A stretch of DNA of 55,461 nt from an uncultured Pseudomonadota bacterium. Its GTDB lineage: Bacteria; Pseudomonadota; Gammaproteobacteria; Methylococcales; Methylomonadaceae. Below are positions 36,545 through 45,227 of the stretch, piece by piece. The stretch spans positions 1 to 55,461 of the forward strand of contig CAIXED010000020.1 of NCBI GenBank assembly GCA_903918375.1. The letters run 5' to 3'. A model generated the notes under the pieces. That model did not search any database. It worked only from the letters and a program-made list of their open reading frames with translations, and was not told the DNA's origin. Made by a program: the position numbers and the translations under genes. Position 1 is the stretch's first letter, and the number at the start of each line of letters is the position of its first letter.

Positions 36545-37474
36545 CTAAATCCCTGCCCCACTCACAAACATGGCGCTCTTGGATTGCGCTTGGCTAATAT
36601 GACTACCTTCTGGCACGCTATTGGTCAGCCAGACGTTGCCGCCAATGGTTGAACCTCGGCCAATAGTGATACGACCTAAAATGGTTGCACCGGCATAAAT
36701 CACCACATCATCTTCAACAATTGGGTGACGGGCGTTGCCCTTAACCAACATACCGTTGTCATCTTTAGCAAACCGTTTAGCACCCAACGTGACCGCCTGA
36801 TAAAGACGGACATTGCGGCCAATAATCGCGGTTTCGCCAATCACCACACCGGTGCCATGATCAATGAAAAAACTGTCGGCAATTTGTGCGCCGGGGTGAA
36901 TATCGATTCCAGTCGCTGAATGGGCGATTTCAGCAATGATACGAGCGACCAAGGGCGCACCAGCTTGATACAAAACATGGGCAATTCGGTGATGGATAAC
37001 CGCCACTATTCCCGGATAACAGACCAACACCTCATCTGCACATCTTGCGGCGGGATCACCTTCGTAGGCGGCTTGAATATCGCTATCAATCAAACGGCGA
37101 ATAGTCGGTAAAGTGGCGGCAAATTGACGGGTAATTTCGGCGGCTTGGCCTTTGGCATCGACACATAAGCCTTGCTGTTCGGCAATAAAATTAAGCTCTA
37201 AAGCCAATTGCTGATGCAGTTGGCGCAACAAGCTGTCTAGGGTATGACCCACAAAATAATCAATACCTTCATCTTTAAGATCGGGCTGACCCAAACGGTT
37301 AGGAAATAAAACTGCGCCTAAATTTTCGATAATTTCAGCAATGATGTTACGCGAGGGTAATTTTGGCGGTTGGTGGCGACGTTGGCGTTGTTCCAGTGAT
37401 TGCTCTCTAATCTCACGTAATTCACTGACCAAGGTTTTTATCCCCCAGTCGTATTGGTTTCCAACCACTGTCAT
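36545..37474 (-). CDS. cysE: Serine O-acetyltransferase (EpsC/CysE type)
   Basis: A 309-residue serine acetyltransferase. A helical N-terminal domain of about 170 residues, longer than in E. coli CysE, precedes a left-handed beta-helix: GIDIHPGAQIADSFFIDHGT, GVVIGETAIIGRNV, LYQAVTLGAKRF and GNARHPIVEDDVVIYAGATI. It makes O-acetylserine, the acceptor for sulfide in cysteine synthesis and the source of the CysB coinducer. Serine acetyltransferases of this type commonly accompany family 2A encapsulins. AAGGA stands 7 bases before the ATG. The C-terminus that in CysE binds cysteine synthase is not obviously conserved (MFVSGAGI ends in Ile). Confidence 0.9.
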   Translation of the reverse strand: MTVVGNQYDWGIKTLVSELREIREQSLEQRQRRHQPPKLPSRNIIAEIIENLGAVLFPNRLGQPDLKDEGIDYFVGHTLDSLLRQLHQQLALELNFIAEQQGLCVDAKGQAAEITRQFAATLPTIRRLIDSDIQAAYEGDPAARCADEVLVCYPGIVAVIHHRIAHVLYQAGAPLVARIIAEIAHSATGIDIHPGAQIADSFFIDHGTGVVIGETAIIGRNVRLYQAVTLGAKRFAKDDNGMLVKGNARHPIVEDDVVIYAGATILGRITIGRGSTIGGNVWLTNSVPEGSHISQAQSKSAMFVSGAGI

Positions 37475-37520
37475 GCTTCGATCCTTAACATTCCTGTTTC
37501 CTTACCATTTTCTTTAGGCC

Positions 37521-37559
37521 AAAAAAAAGGCCAATGCATCGTCAAAGATGCATTGGCCT
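37521..37559 (-). terminator. Intrinsic terminator in the cysE leader (candidate attenuator)
   Basis: On the minus strand a 12-13 bp perfect stem (GGCCAATGCATC / GATGCATTGGCC, loop TTTGAC) is followed by eight T, a textbook intrinsic terminator. It lies 46 bases before the cysE start and directly after a TTGACA promoter, with no minus-strand gene upstream that it could serve. Transcripts from this promoter must read through it to reach cysE. The downstream GGCC (37517-37520) could pair with the stem's 3' arm. Confidence 0.75.
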
Positions 37560-37585
37560 CCGGTTGTCCAGTCAGCTATTAATTT

Positions 37586-37615
37586 AAATTACTTGTTTTT
37601 TAAGGGATTTGTCAA
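37586..37615 (-). promoter_or_regulatory. Promoter of the cysE-encapsulin transcript
   Basis: Minus strand TTGACA (37610-37615), 18-base spacer, TAATTT (37586-37591), predicting a start near 37579. The region upstream is AT-rich and contains AAACGATATAAA (37658-37669, plus-strand reading), shared with the DUF2292 gene's upstream region. Confidence 0.55.
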
Positions 37616-37744
37616 GCTGACTAATCAGAATAATTGATTCAAATCTTTTATCTTAAAAAACGATATAAAAATTAGTTTTTATCGTTTCATAAAATAAAGA
37701 ATTTTTATTAATCTATATCCAACGGCATTCCATGGCTGTTATGT

Positions 37745-37821
37745 GCGAATTAAGGACAATGCTAACCTCCTCCTAGCATCAAGGACGTCTTTTATGGCGG
37801 GATTTATTCCCGCCTCTTTTT
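37745..37821 (+). ncRNA. Candidate small RNA with CCTCCTCC loop
   Basis: A hairpin with stem ATGCTA / TAGCAT (37759-37779) exposes the loop ACCTCCTCC, an almost perfect anti-Shine-Dalgarno sequence. Seventeen bases later an intrinsic terminator follows: GGCGGG / CCCGCC (37796-37814) then TCTTTTT. No plus-strand gene upstream needs this terminator. C-rich loops of this design are used by sRNAs that block ribosome sites, such as the CCUCCUCCC-loop RNAs of rhizobia. The promoter is only tentative (TGTTAT near 37737). Confidence 0.5.
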
Positions 37822-37894
37822 AATCTCCTCGCCTAACATCAAAGCCTTTAGCCAAAATAAATTATGCAGACTTATATGAATAGGATTCATAACT

Positions 37895-38704
37895 ATGCCT
37901 TTACAACAATTAGTTGAATATTTTAATGACCGCTTGGAGCATGAACATAATGCGGGGTTCAGACCGTTTATATTACAGAATCATAAAGTTGAAGGTTTAT
38001 TTGGCCCGATTCGGGTCGGTACTCAATTAAATCCAATCCGAAGCAATGATAATCAAAACACGATTATTGGTCATGCCGCACAGCTGAAAGTCAGCGCTAA
38101 TCAAGCGCCGATACTGCAAACTACCGAATTAGATAATCTGTTAGATCCTCAGAAGCAAACCCACAACTCCTCAGAATCGATTATCAACTTTGATCGCTTA
38201 ACAAGAACCGTGCATATGCTGAATTACTTACCGCAGTCACATCGAGATGAATTATTGTTTTTAGATGTAGACCCTAGACATATTCTCGGGGTTAAGACTG
38301 ATCACGGTGTTTATTTTGAAGAAGTCATCGGCCAATGCGGATTGCAAACCAATAATGTCACTATCGCGATGACAGTTAACGGCCTTTATTCGCGGTTTTA
38401 TCATTCTTTATTAAAAGGCTTGGCTAACTATCAACGTCGCGGCTACCGAATCGCTTTGAAATTTGATTATCACAGCCTCGATAAATCGACATTTGATTTA
38501 ATTGTTAAATCATCACCGGATTTTGTCGGCTTATTTGCAACCGATTCTGATAAATTTTATGAACTTAAAATCAAAGAGAAACTACAACAATTGATTTCTT
38601 TATCCGCTTCAATAGACGCCAAAACTATTCTGCTGAATATCAGCGAAAACAAACAAAACCAATTGGCGCAAGCTATTGGTTTTGATTTATTACAAGCTAT
38701 ATAA
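37895..38704 (+). CDS. Degenerate EAL-domain-like protein
   Basis: A 269-residue soluble protein with the outline of an EAL domain but without its catalytic residues. NFDRLTRTVHMLNYL, LLFLDVDPRHILGVK, VTIAMTVNGLYSRFYHSLLKGLANYQRRGYRIALKFDYHSLDKS and SPDFVGLFATDSDKFYE follow the usual beta/alpha order. The E-A-L triad and the DDFG metal motif are not present (KFDYHS stands where DDFG is expected). Such relatives usually act by protein binding rather than c-di-GMP hydrolysis. It is divergent from the cysE-encapsulin genes and converges on hsdR. Assignment by pattern only. Confidence 0.55.
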   Translation: MPLQQLVEYFNDRLEHEHNAGFRPFILQNHKVEGLFGPIRVGTQLNPIRSNDNQNTIIGHAAQLKVSANQAPILQTTELDNLLDPQKQTHNSSESIINFDRLTRTVHMLNYLPQSHRDELLFLDVDPRHILGVKTDHGVYFEEVIGQCGLQTNNVTIAMTVNGLYSRFYHSLLKGLANYQRRGYRIALKFDYHSLDKSTFDLIVKSSPDFVGLFATDSDKFYELKIKEKLQQLISLSASIDAKTILLNISENKQNQLAQAIGFDLLQAI

Positions 38705-38709
38705 ATCGA

Positions 38710-41700
38710 TTAGTAATACTCCTCAATATACCCATAAGCCTTATTAAAAAGTTCTTTATCCTTGCCCAAACCAAATTGAGCTAAGGTTAAAAACAAAGCT
38801 TTTTGAATCTCGCGTGGACCGCTATTAGAGTTTTGCCAACCTTCAAATCGAGTTGCTTTTACGATCTTGTCAATCTGCTCGACAATATCCTCAATCACTT
38901 TTGGCGTCTTATCGGGTCTAGTTTCCAGAAACAATTTCGTCAATGCTTGAATATTGTCTCGTTCAGTAACGACATTTTCATCCTGCTCACGCTCCAAGCG
39001 CACTGTCTCTTTGGCGGCATCCAACAAGCCTTTTAACCAATCGATAGCCTTGATAACTCCAGCCTCATAATCTTGACGTAGTTTTTCCAAGCGTTCCCCC
39101 AAAGCAACAAACTGAGGATCGCCATGACAGCGCAATCGTCCCATTAAGTTAATTTCCAACTGCCGCGCACGCTTTTCCTGTTCCTTTTCAGTCAAGGTAA
39201 ATACAGCATGTTCATCCATCACCAACTCATCAATATCATCACGAATGCGTTTAATATCGGTGTGCTCGTGGATCATCTTGATGGTTTCAGCCCCTAAAGC
39301 CGCCCAAACTAAAGAACCAGTTTGTCCGACTGGGCGCACAGATTCATAAATTTGCGCCAACCACTTAAAGTCATAGCGATAAGTCGCTAAAAACGGATCA
39401 GGGCTAATCGCAGTCCATAACTTATTCAACACGCCAAAAGCAGCAGCAAATTCATCGCGTTTTACGTTAGAGGGCAAACATTCCTGCGCAGCTAAAATAC
39501 CCTCAAAGCCTTCTAAAGTCCGATCAACAGCGGGAAAAAAAGCCAGACACTTTGCCATTTGTACCGGCAAAATCGTCTTGAATGCTTCAATGCCTTCAAT
39601 AACATCGTTTATTTCCTCATGGTTATACGCCAAGGCAGTACGCAAATTTTCAAACACCCCTAAATAATCAATGATTAAACCCAACTCCTTACGCACACCC
39701 GCTGATTCATAAAGCCGATTAGTACGACACATAGCCTGTAGCAAATTATGATCGCGCAACGGCTTATCCAGATACATGCAATAACAAATCGGAGGATCAA
39801 AGCCGGTTAGCAGCTTGGCGGTCACAATAATCAACTGTAGCGGATGCTCCGCATCCTTATAACCATCAATCAGATCCTTACGTTTTTGCTCATCGCTATC
39901 CAGACTTTGCCAACGCTCAAAGTCAGTTTCCACTATCGGTAGATTCAGCGCGGTTTTCCAGCGTAACCAATCTTTATTTTCTTTCCCTTTTTTAGCGCCA
40001 TCAGCCACTTTAATCGGCGCCTGATCGACATTCATAACCACCTCAACCGCCTCAAAACCTAGCTGTTGACCGAGTAGATAATACATTCGCACACACGCTT
40101 CCCGGTCATAAACCACCACCATGCCTTTCATGTTTTTGGGTCTAACGCGGCTATTAAAATGCTTGACAATATCATTACTAATCGCCTGCATCCGCTTCGG
40201 TGCTTTTAACAAAACCGCCAACTTACCAGCACGTTTCGATAACGCGGCTTTCTCATCTTCATCCAGATTATGTGCTTCCACCAAGCGCTTAAACTCAGCA
40301 TCAATAGCCTCGCGATCAACCCGTAATTCTGCCAAGCGCGGCTCAAACTTCACCGGTTTGGTAGCACCGTCACGAATCGACTGTTTATAGCTATAGCGAT
40401 TCATATACCGACCTTCGTCCTCATCAGCACCAAACAACTTAAAGGTATTGTGTTCAAGACCGGAAATCGGCGTACCGGTTAAACCGTAAAAATGGGCTTC
40501 GGTAAAGCCCAACGCATTTTGTCACCTAAAAAACCTTCCTGAGTGCGATGCGCCTCATCGACCAACACAATAATGTTGTCACGACGATTTAAACCATTAC
40601 TATCGTTAACATCAATTTCAATCTCTTGAAATTTATAAATAGTGGTAATCAAAATGCCGCGACTATCTTGCTCAATCAACTGTCCCAGCTTTTTACAACT
40701 CGCTACTTTGATTAAATTTTTGACATCCGCACCGCCAAAGGTCTCATTGATTTGCGTATCCAACTCGCGGCGATCAACCACCACTAACACAGTCGGATTT
40801 TTTAACCCGCTATCAGCCCGCAACATCTGCGCCGCATACAGCATCAACAAAGACTTCCCCGAACCTTGAAAATGCCAAATCAAACCTTTGCGCGGATAAC
40901 CGGCTTTCACCCTTTCCACAATTTGTTTCGCGGTTTCAAACTGCGGATAACGCGGCAACAATTTAATCCGTTTAGGCGGCTTGTTTATACCAGTCTTGAC
41001 CGTAGAAAACAGCGCAAAGGAGTGAAGTAACTGCAACAAGGTTTGTGGATTTAACAAGCCTTCAGCACTATCCAACACCGATACCAAGGTTAAGGGAATT
41101 TCATCGCGTTGACGGGTTGTATGCCACGGCCCCCAGTCCTTAACACCGGCATTGATAGCCCCATAAGCAAAGGTTTTACCTTCACTGGCAAAGCACAATA
41201 AATTCGGTACAAAGAACGGTTCTACATTTTTCCAATAGTGCTTTTGACCGCCGATAAAATCCGCTGCGCCATCCTGCCAACTGATGGAAGGTCGTGTAGC
41301 CGATTTGACTTCGCCCACCACTAACGGCATGCCATTCACATACAGGACAATATCAAAATAGACTTCAGTGGCCGCGATGTAATGCACCTGCTGTGACACC
41401 ACAAAATGGTTGTTTTCAATCTGGTTAAAGTCAATCAGGTTGATGGTCACATGATCGCCATCTTGACCAAATGGCAAAGTTTTTTCAGCCATCAGCCATT
41501 CGTTAAAGTTTTCGTTGGCTTTAACCAGACCGGTATGTTTGGCTTCTAAGATGACACCGCGCAGTTTATAAACTACTTCATCGGCATAATCGGGATTGGC
41601 GGCAATATCAGGATTTAACGCACACAATGCCGCTTTCAACCATTCATCGACAAAGAGGTCGCTGACCTGTTTCGGCAGCGCATCACCGTGACAGTAATTC

Positions 41701-41771
41701 CACTTTACACCGCTTAATTGTTTTAATCGGTCAATAATTCCATTTTCGGTTACGGTTTGCTCGGTAAACAC
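38710..41771 (-). pseudogene. hsdR: Type I restriction enzyme subunit R (HsdR), frameshifted
   Basis: The two overlapping frames (38710-40512 and 40479-41771) are the halves of one HsdR of about 1,020 residues. The first half holds the nuclease domain (FDIVLYVNGMPLVVGEVKS, a PD-ExK pattern), Walker A FQGSGKSLL and helicase motif II VDEAHRTQEG. The second starts in motif III (HFYGLTGTPI) and has VTAKLLTGFDPP and QAMCRTNR. In the first frame MRWALP runs into a stop; in the other frame EAHFYGLTGTPI continues, so one base is missing near 40500-40503. Translocation and cleavage would be lost unless the shift is a sequencing error or is bypassed. The start is GTG, overlapping the hsdS stop by one base. 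Confidence 0.9.
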
Positions 41772-42991
41772 TAAGAGTTACCCATTAAGTTTGATATATG
41801 CTTTAAAACAAGACTTTTAGTACTTACGTTTAAATTTAAAAAATTAGTCTGAGAGATATAGGCACTTTTAAAAAGGTTAACAATATTTTTTTGCTCCTTA
41901 ATGCTTGGAACCGGTACTTGTAATCCCTCCAAATCACCTTGGCTTATGGTAGTCATTGTTGTGGTCTGACCAACACACTGAAAATATTTTCGAGCCCAAG
42001 GAGATAAAGCATATATGTATAGATAATCTGGCAAAACTATGGATGTATCAACTTTAAGGCGAATCAGATGACAATCAAAAACAGATGTTTTTAGAGTATC
42101 TGTTACCAAGTAAGGCCATCCAATCCCGTACTTCACTAATGAAGAGCGATTAAAAATCAAATCCCCAGAGCTCAATATGAATTTATCAATATCTTTTTTT
42201 GAACAATTAACAATATCTCTTTTATCTATTCCACTGTAAGAGTTTTGATAACAGTCAACCACATTAAGAAATTTCACTGCTTCACTCTCTGTATTATCCT
42301 TTTTAACAAAAAGGCCATTTTGTGGCTTAGTTAAAATCAATTTATCTAAATTAACAACATCGCAATTAGCTTTAATTTTAGTTGGGTACTTAGGATCATC
42401 CTTTACTTCAAGTCTTTTGCCAAAAATTTCCCAGTATGCAGCACTCAAAAACTTCTTGATTGCTAATTCAGATTGAGTAGCTAAGGATGTTACGCGATCC
42501 AAAACATTAATTTCTTTTAAAAAATCTTCCTGTTTTTGTTTATTTGGGAATAGAAATTTTTGTTCAGATAAAACCTTCCATTTAATTGTTGGTGATAAAG
42601 AGCCCTCTGAAATTGCAACAGCCCTATTCATAAAAACATCAGATTGCATAAAAAAAGGCAAAAATTCTGGCAATACTGTTTCTTGATTGGCCTCTAAAAC
42701 CATTGCATGTGCCGAACAAATACAATCCCATTCAGCCACACCTAATTTGCGTTGATAAGCTCTGCGTTTACCAAAAATGATTTGGCCTTTTTTGACTAAC
42801 AATTTTTGCCCTTCAACATCGCTGGGTACGCCATGCCGCTTAATTCGTAAGCTGTCAGGGTCCAAGTGCTCAAGCCCAACATAGATGCTTAGATTGGTTT
42901 CACTCGGTTCCACTCGCTTGGAAATATGTTTAGCCATATCGCCAAACTTCACCATACGCCAGCCTTCCGGCAACTGTTTGTCATTACTCAT
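41771..42991 (-). CDS. hsdS: Type I restriction-modification specificity subunit HsdS
   Basis: A 406-residue specificity protein with the usual two target-recognition domains and two conserved helical spacers. TRD1 covers about 1-150 (LPEGWRMVKFGDM, then GQIIFGKRRAYQRKLG); the central helix is around 160-190; TRD2 is about 200-370 (SSGDLIFNRSSLVKYG, VPVPSIKEQKNIVNLF), then a short C-terminal helix. It directs HsdM and HsdR to a bipartite DNA site. Its stop overlaps the hsdR start; a PIN toxin gene lies 38 bases upstream. The sequence is AT-rich, typical for exchanged specificity genes. Confidence 0.9.
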   Translation of the reverse strand: MSNDKQLPEGWRMVKFGDMAKHISKRVEPSETNLSIYVGLEHLDPDSLRIKRHGVPSDVEGQKLLVKKGQIIFGKRRAYQRKLGVAEWDCICSAHAMVLEANQETVLPEFLPFFMQSDVFMNRAVAISEGSLSPTIKWKVLSEQKFLFPNKQKQEDFLKEINVLDRVTSLATQSELAIKKFLSAAYWEIFGKRLEVKDDPKYPTKIKANCDVVNLDKLILTKPQNGLFVKKDNTESEAVKFLNVVDCYQNSYSGIDKRDIVNCSKKDIDKFILSSGDLIFNRSSLVKYGIGWPYLVTDTLKTSVFDCHLIRLKVDTSIVLPDYLYIYALSPWARKYFQCVGQTTTMTTISQGDLEGLQVPVPSIKEQKNIVNLFKSAYISQTNFLNLNVSTKSLVLKHISNLMGNS

Positions 42992-43029
42992 TCTTTACCT
43001 TTACTACGCTGCTTTGATAAATATCAATT

Positions 43030-43434
43030 TCACAATAGAAATGGATTAACAACGGCCAATTGCTTGTCAAAAACTAGCCCGTGCTGCATATCTTCTGAAT
43101 ATAGCGTCCGGCAATCGGCCATTAATGCGGCGGCTACAATCAGGCTATCCCAGTGCGACAGCGAATAGCGTTTGGCAAGGTCAATCGCTTTTCGCACCGT
43201 TTCAGTATCGACGGCGATCACTTCACATAAATCCAGCAAACTTTTGGCAATTTCATGGGCCTCTGAGAGTAGAAAACCGTGTTTTCTGGTTAAAACGCTG
43301 ACGGTTTCATTGATTACTTGGGTGCTGATGACTGGGCTATTTTCAATAATGGTTAAGGCGCAAGCGGATTTATGCTGATCTTGAGACTCGGCATAAATAA
43401 AGAGATTGGTGTCGGCGAAAACTCTAACGGTCAT
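43030..43434 (-). CDS. PIN-domain toxin (VapC-like)
   Basis: A 134-residue PIN-domain ribonuclease. The acidic residues expected at the active site are D8 (VFADTNLF), E43 (VINETVSVL), D96 (LSHWDSLIVAAAL) and D115 (LYSEDMQHG). Toxins of this class cut RNA, often tRNA, when freed from the antitoxin. It overlaps the upstream antitoxin gene by 11 bases, the usual antitoxin-first order, and lies between hsdM and hsdS. Confidence 0.88.
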   Translation of the reverse strand: MTVRVFADTNLFIYAESQDQHKSACALTIIENSPVISTQVINETVSVLTRKHGFLLSEAHEIAKSLLDLCEVIAVDTETVRKAIDLAKRYSLSHWDSLIVAAALMADCRTLYSEDMQHGLVFDKQLAVVNPFLL

Positions 43435-43630
43435 AGCAATCGTCGCGGTTGAGTTTTTCGGCTTTAAATCGCCCCTTGTATTTCGCTAAGGTAGCCAGTG
43501 CATTGGCTTTGCGGTGTGCCTCACTCTCTAATTGCTTGGCTTTCAAATGCTCTACAAAATCTAATACTTCAACAGCGGCTTGTTCTGGCAGGATTTTTAC
43601 GGTTTCATAAATACGATCAGCGGTGTTCAT
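43424..43630 (-). CDS. DUF2281-type antitoxin
   Basis: A 68-residue protein starting MNTADRIYETVKILPEQAAVEVLDFVEHLK, the DUF2281 pattern seen in antitoxins of PIN-domain toxins, with a charged C-terminal tail (KGRFKAEKLNRDD) that likely wraps the toxin. An earlier ATG at 43639 abuts GGAG with no spacing; the ATG at 43630 is 9 bases from it and is preferred. Confidence 0.82.
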   Translation of the reverse strand: MNTADRIYETVKILPEQAAVEVLDFVEHLKAKQLESEAHRKANALATLAKYKGRFKAEKLNRDDCYDR

Positions 43631-43745
43631 TATCTTCATCTCCGGTAGTCAACAACCTCTACTTTGCATTTTTTCTAAAAGCTACTTTACGACAAACAGC
43701 GACAAATATCACTTATTGCAATGTTAGCGATCATGTCGAAATTCA

Positions 43746-45224
43746 TTATTCATAGCCTAACTGCGCCAAACTTTTGAATAATGCTTCTGTCTGCTTTTTC
43801 AGTTTCACTCGGCTAATTTTCCAAGCTTCAATAGCATGTTCTATGTCCAGTGCTTCATGTCCGCTATCATTCTGCACATAAAGTGGAATGGACAGGTTAT
43901 GCTGATTGACGCGGATATCGTCTATTGCCACCAATGCCGCGATAGTGGGCTGTTTGTCTGGTTCAAAGTAAGCCTCAGTGAGTACGCTTAAATTTTCATC
44001 AGATAAGCGACTATGCGCTCGTTCGCGGGTAACGTGTTCCACACCGTTGATAAACAGGATTTTGTTTTGGCGGTCTGCGGGTTTATTACGACGCAGTACC
44101 ACGACACACGACTCCATTGGCGAGTTGTAAAACAAGTTTGGCCCTAAGCCGATGACGGCTTCAATCCAATCGGCTTCAATAATTTGCTTGCGAATCGCTT
44201 GCTCTGAATCTCTAAACAATACGCCATGCGGCCACAACATGGCAGCACGACCGGTTTTGGGGTTTAAGCTCTTAATGATGTGAGTATAAAACGCATAATC
44301 AGCACAGCCTTGAGGCGGCACACCATACAGATTGCGACCATAAGGATCGGCTGCAAACTTATCGCGGTTCCATTTTTTGATCGAGTAAGGCGGATTGGCA
44401 AAAATGACATCAAACTGTTTGAGCTGATCGTTTTCAATAAATTTGGGGTCACTGAGGGTATCGCTGCGCAGCACTTCAAATTCTTCAATGTCGTGCAAGA
44501 ACATGTTCATGCGAGCAATCGCGGAGGTAAGCAAATTGACCTCTTGCCCATACAGCTTAACGCTACGCCATTCCTTATTTTGGTTACGCAGTTCCATCAC
44601 GCCATTCAACAACATACCGCCGGTGCCGCAAGTAGGATCGTAAGCTGTTTCACCTGGCTGCAAACCCATAACGCGCGTCATCAAATGAACGACGGTGCGA
44701 TTGGTGTAAAACTCTGCGGCAGTATGACCGGAATCGTCTGCAAATTTTTTAATCAAGAATTCGTAAGCTTCGCCAAGGTCGTCTTGATTAACTGTGTTGA
44801 TGCCCAATGGAATTTTGCTGAAGTGCTGAATCAGATCAGCCAACAGATGATCTGGCAGACGCTCTTTGTTGGTCCACTGTGCATCACCAAACACACCATG
44901 CAATCGTTCGTTGCTGGACTCAATTAAGCGCAAAGCGGTTTGAATCGCTTCACCAATGTTTTTAGTCGTGTTACGCACCACTTCCCAACGCGCCTCACTG
45001 GGAATGTTAAAGCGGTGAAACATCGGCATAGCGGCGTATTCCGCATCACCTTCGTGAACTTCGAGTGCTTCGTTGTATTCTTCTAAATAGACATCCGACA
45101 GGCGTTTATAAAACAGCAGTGGAAAAATGTACTGTTTGTAATCAGACGCATCGATTTGGCCGCGTAAATATTCCGCTGCTCCCCAAAGTAAGTCTTCTAG
45201 TTTCTTTTTGTTTAGGGTGCTCAT
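43746..45224 (-). CDS. hsdM: Type I DNA methyltransferase subunit HsdM (inner copy)
   Basis: A 492-residue N6-adenine methyltransferase. The N-terminal helical domain (LEDLLWGAAEYLRGQIDASDYK) is followed by EFYTNRTVVHLMTRVM, the SAM motif DPTCGTGGMLLN and the catalytic NPPY in VIFANPPYSIKKW. The C-terminal helices contact HsdS. It is intact. Its ATG is 3 bases after the stop of the unknown 259-residue gene; the toxin-antitoxin pair follows after 115 bases. It is the likely working partner of the hsdS downstream. Confidence 0.92.
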   Translation of the reverse strand: MSTLNKKKLEDLLWGAAEYLRGQIDASDYKQYIFPLLFYKRLSDVYLEEYNEALEVHEGDAEYAAMPMFHRFNIPSEARWEVVRNTTKNIGEAIQTALRLIESSNERLHGVFGDAQWTNKERLPDHLLADLIQHFSKIPLGINTVNQDDLGEAYEFLIKKFADDSGHTAAEFYTNRTVVHLMTRVMGLQPGETAYDPTCGTGGMLLNGVMELRNQNKEWRSVKLYGQEVNLLTSAIARMNMFLHDIEEFEVLRSDTLSDPKFIENDQLKQFDVIFANPPYSIKKWNRDKFAADPYGRNLYGVPPQGCADYAFYTHIIKSLNPKTGRAAMLWPHGVLFRDSEQAIRKQIIEADWIEAVIGLGPNLFYNSPMESCVVVLRRNKPADRQNKILFINGVEHVTRERAHSRLSDENLSVLTEAYFEPDKQPTIAALVAIDDIRVNQHNLSIPLYVQNDSGHEALDIEHAIEAWKISRVKLKKQTEALFKSLAQLGYE

Positions 45225-45227
45225 ACT

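Noticed and set aside
37541-37560. Leader mini-frame GGAGG-CCA-ATG CAT CTT TGA in the cysE leader
   Set aside because: Spacing of three bases is short, the start is inside a stable stem and three codons give no basis for an attenuator peptide.
40479-40512. Two separate genes for an HsdR N-terminal and a C-terminal protein
   Set aside because: The two halves join within one helicase motif and the second has no ribosome site; a frameshift is simpler.
44280-44927. 215-codon plus-strand frame opposite hsdM
   Set aside because: Antisense shadow of a clear methyltransferase gene; no ribosome site or recognisable domain.
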